Position numbers and translations under genes: made by a program
Part shown: piece by piece, positions 17,175 to 25,687 of the stretch
How the letters are laid out: every line of letters starts with the position of its first letter
Numbering within the stretch: position 1 is the first letter of the stretch
Source: Akkermansiaceae bacterium
GTDB lineage: Bacteria > Verrucomicrobiota > Verrucomicrobiia > Verrucomicrobiales > Akkermansiaceae
Assembly (NCBI GenBank): GCA_903827375.1
Contig: CAIKHZ010000350.1
Span: forward strand, 1 to 42,250
Reading direction: 5' to 3'
Length of the DNA stretch: 42,250 bases
Notes under the pieces: model-generated
Databases searched by the model: none
Told to the model about the DNA's origin: nothing
What the model saw: the letters and a program-made list of their open reading frames with translations, nothing else

Positions 17175-17477
17175 CTACAGACCGGCCAAGCGGAACAGAT
17201 ATGGGTAGGAGTAAATGCCATACCCATGCCCGTCTGCCCAATGCAATTGCAACCCATAGCCGCCGACCCCCTCAAATTTCACAAGGTCGAACGCTTTGGG
17301 GCCGTGCTCGACATGGGGGCGCACGACGCGACCGAGGGCGTCGGGTTCGCCTTGGCAGGCGGCACAAGGACAGGCGCGGCGCAGCAGCGGCAGTTCGAGG
17401 TAGAGTTCGGCGCCATCCGAAAACGATAGCGCGAGTTCATTGCCGATAACGGCGGCGTGACTGAGGGTTTGAAGCAT
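17175..17477 (-). CDS. DUF971 / GBBH-like N-terminal domain protein
   Basis: The 100-residue product is a stand-alone DUF971 (gamma-butyrobetaine hydroxylase-like N-terminal) protein. It shows the Cys cluster RRACPCAACQGE (Cys36, Cys38, Cys41) and the C-terminal GYGLQLHWADGHGYGIYSY followed by PYLFRLAG, both diagnostic. In related proteins the Cys/His set binds a metal; the cellular role of stand-alone members is uncertain, with links to iron-sulfur protein assembly proposed for some. Here it lies between YggS (70 bp upstream) and an iron-sulfur RNA methyltransferase (82 bp downstream), which is compatible with but does not prove such a link. Confidence 0.88.
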   Translation of the reverse strand: MLQTLSHAAVIGNELALSFSDGAELYLELPLLRRACPCAACQGEPDALGRVVRPHVEHGPKAFDLVKFEGVGGYGLQLHWADGHGYGIYSYPYLFRLAGL

Positions 17478-17547
17478 GATGTGGGGCGCACTGCGCCGGT
17501 TACGGGTTATCAGTTATAGGTCAAAAATCAGTTCTTGTGTCTGGAGT

Positions 17548-18255
17548 CTAGCCGAGTTCCCCTTCCACATGATAGGTCCGGCTACCAAAAATGGCCGAAC
17601 CGACGCGCACATGAGTGGCACCTTCCTCGATGGCCACTTCATAATCGCCACTCATGCCCATGCTAAGGGATGGCAGGCGCACCCCAAACTCGCACTCCAG
17701 AGAATCACGCAATTCCCGCATTCTAGCAAACCAAGGACGGGCATCTCCGGCATCAGCAGTGGCAGGCGGAACAGTCATGAAGCCAAGAATCTCAATCCTC
17801 GGCAGCCCTAACAGGGTCGCCATCTCGGAGCGCAAGCAGGCCGGTTCAAAGCCGCCTTTCGCGGCCTCACCGGCGACGTTGACTTGAAGAAAGACCTTGG
17901 GAAAGAGCCCGAGTTCAGCGGCAAGTTCAGCCGTATAGGTGGCGAGGCGCAACGAATCGATGGCATGAATCACATCAAACACCGGCAGCAGTTTGCGAAC
18001 TTTGTTGCGCTGAACACGGCCAATGAAATGCCAGCTCAGGGCAGCCGGCAAATCGGCGATTTTCACAGATGCCTCCTGCTGACGGCTTTCCGCAAACCGC
18101 GTCTGTCCCGCCATATACGCATCACGGATGAGCTCGGCGGAAATCGTCTTGGAAACGGCAATCAATTCCACGCTGTCAGTGTGACGGCCCACCCGACCAC
18201 ACGCTGCGGCGATCCGTTCGCGCACAGCCACGAGATTTTCAGCCACTGTTGGCAT
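17548..18255 (-). CDS. yggS: YggS-family PLP homeostasis protein (PLPBP)
   Basis: The 235-residue product is a cytoplasmic pyridoxal 5'-phosphate-binding protein that buffers PLP and affects amino-acid metabolism; no enzyme activity is known for the family. Motifs: ELIAVSKTI with the PLP-binding lysine, WHFIGRVQRNKVRKLL, HAIDSLRLA, VFLQVNVAGEAAKGGF, GFMTVPP, and the phosphate-binding end SLSMGMSGDYEVAIEEGATH then VRVGSAIFG. The usual FGENYVQE segment reads FAESRQQEA here, a divergent form. Its ATG overlaps the stop codon of the upstream protease gene by one base (the ATG and TGA share the ATGA run), indicating translational coupling. Confidence 0.95.
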   Translation of the reverse strand: MPTVAENLVAVRERIAAACGRVGRHTDSVELIAVSKTISAELIRDAYMAGQTRFAESRQQEASVKIADLPAALSWHFIGRVQRNKVRKLLPVFDVIHAIDSLRLATYTAELAAELGLFPKVFLQVNVAGEAAKGGFEPACLRSEMATLLGLPRIEILGFMTVPPATADAGDARPWFARMRELRDSLECEFGVRLPSLSMGMSGDYEVAIEEGATHVRVGSAIFGSRTYHVEGELG

Positions 18256-20513
18256 CAGTTCCCCGCAGAGGTTTTCTTAGGCGTACCCGCCAGCCGTGAG
18301 TCTTCCGTCAGATCAGCCAGTCCCTTAAGCAACATGAGAGACTCGCGTTTCACTGGATCAAGGGCCGAAGGCCATTTGGGAGAATCATCAAGGTCGGCCG
18401 CCTCATCCTTGGCGCGGCGCATATAATCCACATTCTCGGCGGCCGGATCGTACTCATGCATGTCTGCTCCTTTATCCAAATCATCCAAGGAGAGTTTGTG
18501 AAAACGGAATATTTGCTTGTCTGTTGCAGCCATTTTAGCGAAGCGCTCACGGCGTTCGCCATTGCGTTCGCGCCGCAGTGCCTCGGCCTCTGCGAGTTCC
18601 CGTTCGCGGGTGACCTTGTTCAGCGATATCTTGTTCTCCTTGACGCGCAGTTTAGTCTTCATCACATCCTCAATGATATAAGCAAAGTCCTTGGACGCAT
18701 TGACCCGCTCCTGACTCAGTGGCTTGAGGCGAGGAATAAACAAGGCGCTTTCATCCAGCGGCTTGAATCCCAATGCCGGCTGAATGGCATCATGCGGCAT
18801 CGCATTGTCCAAGAAATATTCGCCGATTTCCAATCCATCCATCATGCTCGGCAACACCACTTGCGGCACCACCCCATCCATCTGCGTCGAAGATCCCGAG
18901 GGCCTGTAAAATTTCTGAATCGTCAGTTTCAGATACCCGGCATGATCGCGGGCCGCAAAAAACGGCATCATTTCCGCGATCGGCATCGGCTGCTGGACGG
19001 TTCCCTTGCCAAAAGTGGACGACTCGCCAACCACGATAGCGCGATTAAAATCCTGAAGGGCTCCCGCCAATATCTCACTGGCTGATGCACTGCTCTTATC
19101 CGTCATGACGACCATCGGCCCTTCATAGATCGGTTTGCGGTTTTCCGACTCCTTGACCTCTATCTTGCCCCGGTTGCCTTTGACTTGAACCACTGGCCCA
19201 CGCTCGATGAAAAATCCAGTCATACGGCGAACTTCATCCAAGGAGCCGCCACCATTGTTGCGCAAGTCCAAAATCAGGCCGTCGATTTTCTCCTCGACCA
19301 AGCGCTGCAGAATGCGTTCCACATCCACCGAACAGCGAACCTTGCCCTCATCAAAATCGGCGTAAAACGATGGCAGGGTGATCACGCCGAGACGTCGGCG
19401 CAGACCCTTGTCTGGCTTAAAATCGATGACTTGGGCAGACGCCTGCTCATCCTTGAGTTCTACCTTGTCGCGCTCGATCACATAAATCTTCGTCTCGCCG
19501 GGAGGGGCTCCCGCAGGCTCCACCTTCAAGGCAACCGCAGAACCAACCTTGCCACGGATGAGATCCACCACTTTGTCGATTTTCATGAACATCACGTCAA
19601 TCATGTCCTCAGGCTTGCCTGTGTTGAGCGAGTCCACCGCGACCACGCGATCGTTGAGTTTGAGGTTGCCCTTCCGATCGGCAGGCCCACCAACCACAAT
19701 GCCCATAATCTTGGTGGCCCCGTCTTCCTCGGCCTGCAACAGCGCACCTATACCCACAAGCTCGTTCTTCATCCCGTCCTTGAAGCGCGCCATCCCACGG
19801 AAACTCATGTAATCCGTATGCGGATCGTAAGTGGTGGCCACAGCCCCCAGGAAATAGTTCGCGATATCCTCAGCATCCACATCCTTCACACTATTGAGAA
19901 AGCGCTTGTAACGCAGGGCAATTTTTGCCTTTGGGTCGTGGTCGCCCTTACTCGGATCGGGTTTGCCCTGCTCCTTGGCAAGTTTGGCTAATAGTTCGTG
20001 ACGGAGAATCTCACTCAGGACCGCCTCCTTCACCTGCAAGCGCCACAGGTCGGCGGCTTGTTTTTCATTCTTGGGCCACGCCGCCTCCTTGCGGCTTCGT
20101 GCAACCGATTCCTCCGCTGAGAAATCAAAAACAGGCTCTTTTAACAACTTGTCAGTGAGCGCCACCCTCGCCTCGACCCTTTTCACAAAGGTATTGTAGA
20201 TCTCAGTGGCCGGCACCATGCACTTTTTCTCTAAAAGCATCGTGTGAAGGGTGTCTCCGTATTTCGCTCGGAAACCATCCACATCCTGCTGGGTGAAGTA
20301 GAGCCGCTGGTAATCCAAATCACGCAGAAACTTGTCGAGAAATCTTTGGCTCAGCTGCTTGTCAAAGGGCACTCGCAGAAAATGATTGTTTTGAAGGGAG
20401 ATGGCCATTTGCTTGCCAACCTCATTGAAGTCGGCCTGCTGGGCACAGGCAGCGCACGACGCCGCAGCGACGGCGACGGCCGCAGCCACTCTACGAAACG
20501 GGTTGCTGATCAT
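18255..20513 (-). CDS. prc: Tail-specific carboxy-terminal protease (S41 family, Prc-like)
   Basis: This is a periplasmic processing protease. The ATG at 20513 gives a signal peptide (MISNPFRRVAAAVAVAAASC then AACAQQ) and a 752-residue mature-type protein. An N-terminal helical domain carries the Prc phrase QRFLDKFLRDLDYQRLYF. A PDZ domain follows (about residues 240-335, GIVVGGPADRKGNLKLNDRV), then the S41 core with GLILDLRNNGGGSLDEV, and the catalytic Ser/Lys dyad in SSASASEILAGAL and ESSTFGKGTVQQPM (about Ser477 and Lys503). A lysine-rich C-terminal domain matches the Prc tail region. An upstream start (20594) adds 27 residues and lacks a signal sequence. YggS overlaps its 3' end. Confidence 0.95.
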   Translation of the reverse strand: MISNPFRRVAAAVAVAAASCAACAQQADFNEVGKQMAISLQNNHFLRVPFDKQLSQRFLDKFLRDLDYQRLYFTQQDVDGFRAKYGDTLHTMLLEKKCMVPATEIYNTFVKRVEARVALTDKLLKEPVFDFSAEESVARSRKEAAWPKNEKQAADLWRLQVKEAVLSEILRHELLAKLAKEQGKPDPSKGDHDPKAKIALRYKRFLNSVKDVDAEDIANYFLGAVATTYDPHTDYMSFRGMARFKDGMKNELVGIGALLQAEEDGATKIMGIVVGGPADRKGNLKLNDRVVAVDSLNTGKPEDMIDVMFMKIDKVVDLIRGKVGSAVALKVEPAGAPPGETKIYVIERDKVELKDEQASAQVIDFKPDKGLRRRLGVITLPSFYADFDEGKVRCSVDVERILQRLVEEKIDGLILDLRNNGGGSLDEVRRMTGFFIERGPVVQVKGNRGKIEVKESENRKPIYEGPMVVMTDKSSASASEILAGALQDFNRAIVVGESSTFGKGTVQQPMPIAEMMPFFAARDHAGYLKLTIQKFYRPSGSSTQMDGVVPQVVLPSMMDGLEIGEYFLDNAMPHDAIQPALGFKPLDESALFIPRLKPLSQERVNASKDFAYIIEDVMKTKLRVKENKISLNKVTRERELAEAEALRRERNGERRERFAKMAATDKQIFRFHKLSLDDLDKGADMHEYDPAAENVDYMRRAKDEAADLDDSPKWPSALDPVKRESLMLLKGLADLTEDSRLAGTPKKTSAGN

Positions 20514-20693
20514 GGAAAGATTGCGGGGAAGTTGAATGCAGGGGAGGCTCGCACAATTTCTTGGATTGTCGATGCTAAAAACCACAGAGAGCACAGACCG
20601 GGGACCTGAATTCCTCCAAGAGGCGTGGATTTGGCCATGAGGTCAAATGCTTCGCCTTGGGTCTTCAAGTCTGGAGTCCGAGGCGAAACCTCC

Positions 20694-21446
20694 CTAGTCC
20701 TTGGCCTTGCGTGCGGCAAGCCAGCGCCGGAAATACTCCTCTTTGGCGGCGCTGTCGGCGGCCGCGATCGCCTCGGGACTGATTTGCATCCCCCCGAATC
20801 CAAATTGAAATTGGAGCAGATCGGCAGTGGCGGGTCGGCGACCGAGCACTAACGGAAGATCGACAACCTTTCCTTGACGGAACAACTTGAGGGTGACCTT
20901 GGTGCCTGCTTTAAAGGACTTGATTTTCTCGCTGACGACAATGGAAGTATCCTCCTGATGCCAGACGGCGTCGTCCACGCCAAGCAGCAAATCCCCGGCG
21001 AGCAAACCGGCTTTGTGGCCTGGAGTGTCCGGCTCGACTTGGAGCACCCGCACGGCGAAGCGAGGCTCGTTCTCACCAGGAACGGCGACGGCCTCGGTGT
21101 TTGGGTTCATGCGGAAGCCGACGTAACCGACGCCGTTGCGCAGGTATTCATCCACCACCAGCTCGCGCAAGACCCCCTGAGAGCGCAGGCGCTGCTCTGG
21201 ATCCTCAGCAGTCCTCGATTGCTGATAGAGTGCCTCCGTCGCCTCTTCCGGATGCTGACGCGTCCACGCCAGCAACTCGCTTTGGGATTGCTCGCGCTCG
21301 GCAAATTTCTCGGATCTCAAGCCCTGCATGATGGCAGGTGGCAACTCAAGTTCAGCCGCAGACAGCGGCCAGCTCAACACCGCTATGATGACAGGCAACG
21401 GACGTGCAGGAAGCCAGAGCGGAGTCATGGTCAATTTCTTCTCCAT
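20694..21446 (-). CDS. Secreted PDZ-domain protein at the end of the EPS locus
   Basis: From the ATG at 21446 the 250-residue product starts MEKKLTMTPLWLPARPLPVI with a signal peptide ending near WPLSAAEL. An ATG at 21428 is an alternative. The N-terminal half is helical (LRSEKFAEREQSQSELLAWT), and residues about 115-215 form a PDZ domain (VLQVEPDTPGHKAGLLAGDL then LLGVDDAVW; VTLKLFRQGKVVDLPLVLG). No protease catalytic triad is present, so it should bind peptides or C-termini rather than cut them. It lies 40 bp after the Wza-like gene on the same strand and may belong to the polysaccharide export unit. The prc gene, another PDZ protein, is 180 bp downstream. Confidence 0.85.
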   Translation of the reverse strand: MEKKLTMTPLWLPARPLPVIIAVLSWPLSAAELELPPAIMQGLRSEKFAEREQSQSELLAWTRQHPEEATEALYQQSRTAEDPEQRLRSQGVLRELVVDEYLRNGVGYVGFRMNPNTEAVAVPGENEPRFAVRVLQVEPDTPGHKAGLLAGDLLLGVDDAVWHQEDTSIVVSEKIKSFKAGTKVTLKLFRQGKVVDLPLVLGRRPATADLLQFQFGFGGMQISPEAIAAADSAAKEEYFRRWLAARKAKD

Positions 21447-21486
21447 TCTCGAGGGCTGATCGGCTAACATGAGGGTAAGCCGACTC

Positions 21487-22056
21487 TCAACGGCCAAGCC
21501 AGTTTTGTTTCGGCACCTCGATGGTATCATTCGGTTCCAAGACGATCGCCATGTTCTTGGCATTCGTCAGGTCGTACTGGTGCTGGGTACTACCACGAAA
21601 CAACTTGACCCGGTACATGCTGCCGAATTCTGTCGGCCCACCCCCGGCTTGGATCGCCTGATAGAGGGTAAGTCCCTGAGTATATTCTGTCGGCCCGGTT
21701 TTCCGCACCTGTCCGCCGACGTGCACGATCTGTTTATCCAGGGTATCCTGACTTGAACTGAGGACCTGAATGGTGGGATTGGTGTAGATTTCTCGGCTCT
21801 TGTAGGTATTTTGGAGGACGCCTGATAGCTCATCAGCCCGCAACCCGGACGCCTTGATGGACCCAATGTGCGGCATATTGATCATGCCACTTTCCGACAC
21901 GGGATAAGTGCCGTCAAAACGGGTCTTTTCGTCCGTTGGCACGCCGAGGATGGTGATGGTGATTGCGCGGCCTGGCTTGATTTGAGTTTGGCCAAAAACG
22001 CTGATGGCAAGCAGGAGCGAAGCGAGGCTTCCAAAGATAAGTGATTTAAGATTCAT
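21487..22056 (-). CDS. Wza-like polysaccharide export protein
   Basis: The 189-residue product has a cleavable signal peptide (MNLKSLIFGSLASLLLAISV, then FGQ), a Poly_export domain (PGRAITITILGVPTDEKTRF through NTYKSREIYTNPTIQVL) and an SLBB-like domain (VHVGGQVRKTGPTEYTQGLT, LYQAIQAGGG). Such proteins form the outer-membrane or periplasmic conduit for exopolysaccharide and work with a Wzc-type partner, which is encoded 30 bp upstream. Compared with Wza (about 380 residues), it is short, has one SLBB domain, no lipidated Cys and no C-terminal amphipathic outer-membrane helix. The separate beta-barrel gene in this locus may supply the outer-membrane pore. Confidence 0.93.
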   Translation of the reverse strand: MNLKSLIFGSLASLLLAISVFGQTQIKPGRAITITILGVPTDEKTRFDGTYPVSESGMINMPHIGSIKASGLRADELSGVLQNTYKSREIYTNPTIQVLSSSQDTLDKQIVHVGGQVRKTGPTEYTQGLTLYQAIQAGGGPTEFGSMYRVKLFRGSTQHQYDLTNAKNMAIVLEPNDTIEVPKQNWLGR

Positions 22057-22086
22057 GGCGTTATTTTGTCACTGGGTTCGGGGTTG

Positions 22087-24255
22087 TCAATACAGTTCGG
22101 TATCATTGCCGCGCAAAGCTGGCTGATTCTTGCTGGCGGCCTGAGACTTGGACGAAGCGGCGGATGTCGGTGGGCCGATCTGCGATTCAGCCGGCGCGTA
22201 ATACGTGTAATAGCTCGTGTAGTACTGATATTGGCTGTCGCTGCGCACATCCACATTGTTCAAGACCACGCCGATAACAGTACCACCCACGTTTTCAACG
22301 GCTTGTTTGACCCGCAGCAGCATGTTCCGGGGCAATTTGCGATGTTGCACGACGATCATCGTAAGGTCCACTTCGCTGGCCAGCACAGAGGCGTCACTGA
22401 CCCCTAGGATGGGCGGGCTATCGACCAGAACCAAGTCAAAGCGTTGTTTGACGTCCTGAATGAGTTCGGACATGCGGCGCGAGTTGAGGATACCTGCAGC
22501 ATCCGCCGGCAGGATCCCAGAGGGCATGAAATAGAGGTTGTCCACCGGCGTTTGGAGGATCACATCCTCCAGCATCAATTCGGTTGTGAGGTAATTGGTC
22601 AGACCGACGGAATTGCTGATGTCAAAGAAGGTATGCAAACGCGGGCGGCGCAAGTCGGCATCGATCATCAGTGTGGTGTAACCGCCCTGAGCGCAGACAT
22701 AAGCGAGATTAACGAGGGTGGTTGATTTACCTTCGCCGGCACCGCCAGACACAACGGTGATCGCATTATCTTCGGGATTTTTGCGGTTGAACTCGATATT
22801 GGTGCGCAAAATACGATAGGCCTCGGCGTCAGGGCTCATGCCACTTTGTTTATGGAGGATCCCAATATCTTTGGGAACAACCGCAAGCACTGGCACCTGC
22901 AGATAGCGCTCGACGTCTTCGAGGGTCTTGACGGAAGTGTCTAGATATTCGAGGAAGAAGGCGATACCCAGTCCGAAGATCAATCCGATAACTGCGCCAA
23001 GCATCAGGTTGAGAGTTACATTGGGGCTGACCGGATTCTGAGAACTAACCGGTTCGTCATGGACGATGATGGAATCATTTGGCATTTTCCCGGTGATTTC
23101 CTCGCCAATCAATTTAAGCTTCATTTGCTGCAGCATCTCCTGCTCTGACTCGAAATCGCGTTTGGCATCCACATAGTCCTGTGCATCCAAGCCGCGCTTA
23201 ATGGCTTCACCGCGCTTGTCGTTCTTGCTAGACAGAGCGCGTTTGAAGCGAGCTTCCGCGAGTTCGAGCTTCGCTTGAAGGGTATCACGCAATGACACAA
23301 CCCCTTCATCGAGCTGCTTCTTCATGGACTCGAGCACCTGGGCAGTAGCCAGCATACTGGGATGTTTCAGTCCAAGTCCCTGACGTTTCATCCCTTCGAA
23401 CTGGGTCTTCTGGTCGAGGTACTTTGGATAGAGCGTTTGGACGACGTTGTCAGGCAGGGCCAAACCGGAGGCGTACACCATGAGTTGGTCGGCGCTGTAC
23501 TTCAGCAGGCTTTGAATCATGCTTTCCAGTTGCATCTTTTCGGTTTCTAACTGGTTGAAGGTGTCCAAGGCGTTCTTGGCACCGTTATCGTCTTCCATGC
23601 CGGTATTGCGGTAGTAAGAGTCCGGCCCGTAGTAGATGATTCCCTTGGCACGCACGATGTTAGCCAAGACCTTGCGCCGCTCTTCAACGATGTCTTCCTG
23701 AACCCGCACGGCTTTTTTAAGTTCAAGCAACGCCATGTCGCCTTCCTTGTTTTCCGTTTCGCTGCGGTATTCCTTGTAGGCCCGCGCCACCTCGGCGGCG
23801 ATATCCCGGGCCTCATCCTTATCCGAATGTCGCACGCTGATGGTGATCAAGTCCGTGCCGCGTACGTTATCTGTTTTGACGATGTTTGTGAGTATGGCGA
23901 AGACCGTTTCCCGGTCCAAGCTCCAGTTATTGGTCAGGTCGAGATTATCGATGACCTTCATCAAGGCGTTGCGGCTCTTGATTTTCTCAAACTCCGTGTT
24001 GAAAAAATTCGGCGTCACACGACCAAAGCTGGTGTCCTCCATGCCTTTGAATACAGTGATGGTCGTGCCCCGCGGCTTGACTTCAATCTTGGCATAACTC
24101 TCGTATTTTTTTGGCATCACATAGGTGATGACCGAGGCAGTCATGAAGACCAGCAGCAAGGTGAGGAGAATCAAGCCGTAGCGATTCTTGATGACCTGCC
24201 AGTAATCGAAGGCGTGAAGAGCCGATTCATTTTGTTGAGGAGAGGTATTGGACAT
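22087..24255 (-). CDS. Wzc-like polysaccharide co-polymerase with BY-kinase domain
   Basis: The 722-residue inner-membrane protein controls polysaccharide chain length and export. It has a Wzz domain between TM1 (about 27-46) and TM2 (415-435) with a long periplasmic coiled-coil region. A cytoplasmic tyrosine-kinase domain follows: Walker A SGGAGEGKST (503-512), Walker A' LMIDADLRRP (529-538) and Walker B LVLVDSPP (608-615). The C-terminal tyrosine cluster (Tyr676, 678, 679, 682, 683, 685, 686) is the usual autophosphorylation site. Beyond it a Ser/Ala/Gln-rich tail ends in Tyr722. The Wza-like gene follows 30 bp later. No glycosyltransferase genes lie in the locus. Confidence 0.96.
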   Translation of the reverse strand: MSNTSPQQNESALHAFDYWQVIKNRYGLILLTLLLVFMTASVITYVMPKKYESYAKIEVKPRGTTITVFKGMEDTSFGRVTPNFFNTEFEKIKSRNALMKVIDNLDLTNNWSLDRETVFAILTNIVKTDNVRGTDLITISVRHSDKDEARDIAAEVARAYKEYRSETENKEGDMALLELKKAVRVQEDIVEERRKVLANIVRAKGIIYYGPDSYYRNTGMEDDNGAKNALDTFNQLETEKMQLESMIQSLLKYSADQLMVYASGLALPDNVVQTLYPKYLDQKTQFEGMKRQGLGLKHPSMLATAQVLESMKKQLDEGVVSLRDTLQAKLELAEARFKRALSSKNDKRGEAIKRGLDAQDYVDAKRDFESEQEMLQQMKLKLIGEEITGKMPNDSIIVHDEPVSSQNPVSPNVTLNLMLGAVIGLIFGLGIAFFLEYLDTSVKTLEDVERYLQVPVLAVVPKDIGILHKQSGMSPDAEAYRILRTNIEFNRKNPEDNAITVVSGGAGEGKSTTLVNLAYVCAQGGYTTLMIDADLRRPRLHTFFDISNSVGLTNYLTTELMLEDVILQTPVDNLYFMPSGILPADAAGILNSRRMSELIQDVKQRFDLVLVDSPPILGVSDASVLASEVDLTMIVVQHRKLPRNMLLRVKQAVENVGGTVIGVVLNNVDVRSDSQYQYYTSYYTYYAPAESQIGPPTSAASSKSQAASKNQPALRGNDTELY

Positions 24256-24300
24256 AGCGTCTTAGGTCTGGGCTGAATGTAGTGATCAATTGGCAACAAT

Positions 24301-24337
24301 CAAAAGAAAACTCCCGCAATGAGAGACATTGCGGGAG
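24301..24337 (-). terminator. Terminator between the barrel gene and the wzc-like gene
   Basis: A perfect 11-bp stem (CTCCCGCAATG with CATTGCGGGAG, 24311-24321 and 24327-24337) has a 5-base loop and is followed on the minus strand by TTTTCTTTTG. It lies about 65 bp after the stop of the barrel gene and before the wzc-like gene, so the Gly-rich and barrel genes probably end here and the kinase gene has its own promoter or depends on read-through. Confidence 0.85.
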
Positions 24338-24401
24338 CTTATGACAAGTCAAATAATATCTTGAACAGGGTGATGATTGAAGCAGGCCGCTGTGGGATGC
24401 A

Positions 24402-25628
24402 TTAGAACTGGTAGCTCACACCGACCGTAATACGGCTGCGATTGTAAGCTTTGGAGACTTCAGAATTTGAATCCGTGTAGTTGTATGCGACGTTGCCATA
24501 GAAGCGTTCAATGAGTTTCACGGAGAAACCGAGGGAAGCATTGAAGAGATGCTGGGTCAATCCGCTGGAACTCAGCGGGCCGGTACCGGCAACCCGGTGG
24601 CCGTCACTGAATTTGGCGGGGATATAATCGATGCCGCTGAAGATTGAGACCATCGAAGAGACCGCGTAATTGCCGCTAAGTCCAACGCGCAGGGTTTGAC
24701 GCTGACTGAAGTCGTAAGCATCCGCCCCAACCGTCTGGACCGTATCATAGCCCTCAATGCTGTAGCGTAAAAACCCTTTCAGCGTGAAATCCTGATTGAT
24801 GCGGGAATCCAACGCCATTTCTCCGTATGGATTGTCGGTGGTGGTGCCCCGATCCACTTGACGGATTTGAAGACCCACTTTGGTGACCAAGATTGCGGTA
24901 GGACTGAAGCGATGTTCGAGGCCGGCGAGAATGTACTGATTCGTGGAATCGGCAGCCAAGCCCGCTGCCGTGGTTTGACCGTAGCGATAATCCAAAGTCA
25001 GCACGCTGCGCTCCTGGGTAAGCTGATAGCGAAACTGGTTGTAGCCTTCCCAAGTGAAGCGATTCTGATCCTTATACATGGATTTGCCATATTCCAGCCC
25101 GGTCAGGGTGATGCCGGTATAAGTCGCCATCCGTTCCGTCCAGCGATAACCTAGGGAGTCGTCAGTGGCCCAGAACAAATAGGCACCGGACAAGCGACTC
25201 GTGGCAAATCCTTGAGCGTAATCCGGCTCCAGTTCGTAGGTAATGGAGTTACGACTCGAGAAGCGCAGTCGCTCGTCGAAGCGATGAGTGAGATTAGCTG
25301 TTGCACTCGTTTGAGCGTACACGTCATCAACTAGGCTGGAAGGCTTCTGAACATAATAAATGCAACCCAAACGGCCGTAAACGTCCCATGTGGTTTGAGG
25401 GGTCAAGCTGATGAAAGAAAGCCCGATAAACGGATTCAGGGAGACTGCGTGGTCCTTTTTAGTTCCACCAGGATTGACATTGTCGTCATAGGTCAAATTC
25501 AAGCCGGTACTCCACTTGAGCGGCATGGCATTTTGAGCCTCGGTGCCGACATTGTAGAGACCTTCCGCACCTGAGGCGTGGCCGATAGCAAAAACGGAGG
25601 CGAAGATTAGGGTAAATTTATTTTTCAT
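24402..25628 (-). CDS. Outer-membrane beta-barrel protein of the EPS locus
   Basis: The ATG at 25628 gives a signal peptide (MKNKFTLIFASVFAIGHASG, then AEG) and a 408-residue protein. It contains many alternating aromatic/polar strands such as GLNLTYDDNVNPGG, WDVYGRLGCIYYV, RLRFSSRNSITYELEPDY and VLTLDYRYGQTT. It ends SRITVGVSYQF with a terminal Phe, the signal for outer-membrane insertion. These features indicate a 14-18-stranded barrel of the type found beside Wza/Wzc genes. It should provide the outer-membrane step of polysaccharide secretion, but this is inferred. The upstream in-frame codons to 25691 overlap the Gly-rich gene and lack a signal. A terminator follows. Confidence 0.9.
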   Translation of the reverse strand: MKNKFTLIFASVFAIGHASGAEGLYNVGTEAQNAMPLKWSTGLNLTYDDNVNPGGTKKDHAVSLNPFIGLSFISLTPQTTWDVYGRLGCIYYVQKPSSLVDDVYAQTSATANLTHRFDERLRFSSRNSITYELEPDYAQGFATSRLSGAYLFWATDDSLGYRWTERMATYTGITLTGLEYGKSMYKDQNRFTWEGYNQFRYQLTQERSVLTLDYRYGQTTAAGLAADSTNQYILAGLEHRFSPTAILVTKVGLQIRQVDRGTTTDNPYGEMALDSRINQDFTLKGFLRYSIEGYDTVQTVGADAYDFSQRQTLRVGLSGNYAVSSMVSIFSGIDYIPAKFSDGHRVAGTGPLSSSGLTQHLFNASLGFSVKLIERFYGNVAYNYTDSNSEVSKAYNRSRITVGVSYQF

Positions 25629-25687
25629 GCGTAATTTTGTTAGAAAAAGGCGAAGTAAGTGCGGTATCGCTCGGCAAGCAAGCCAAA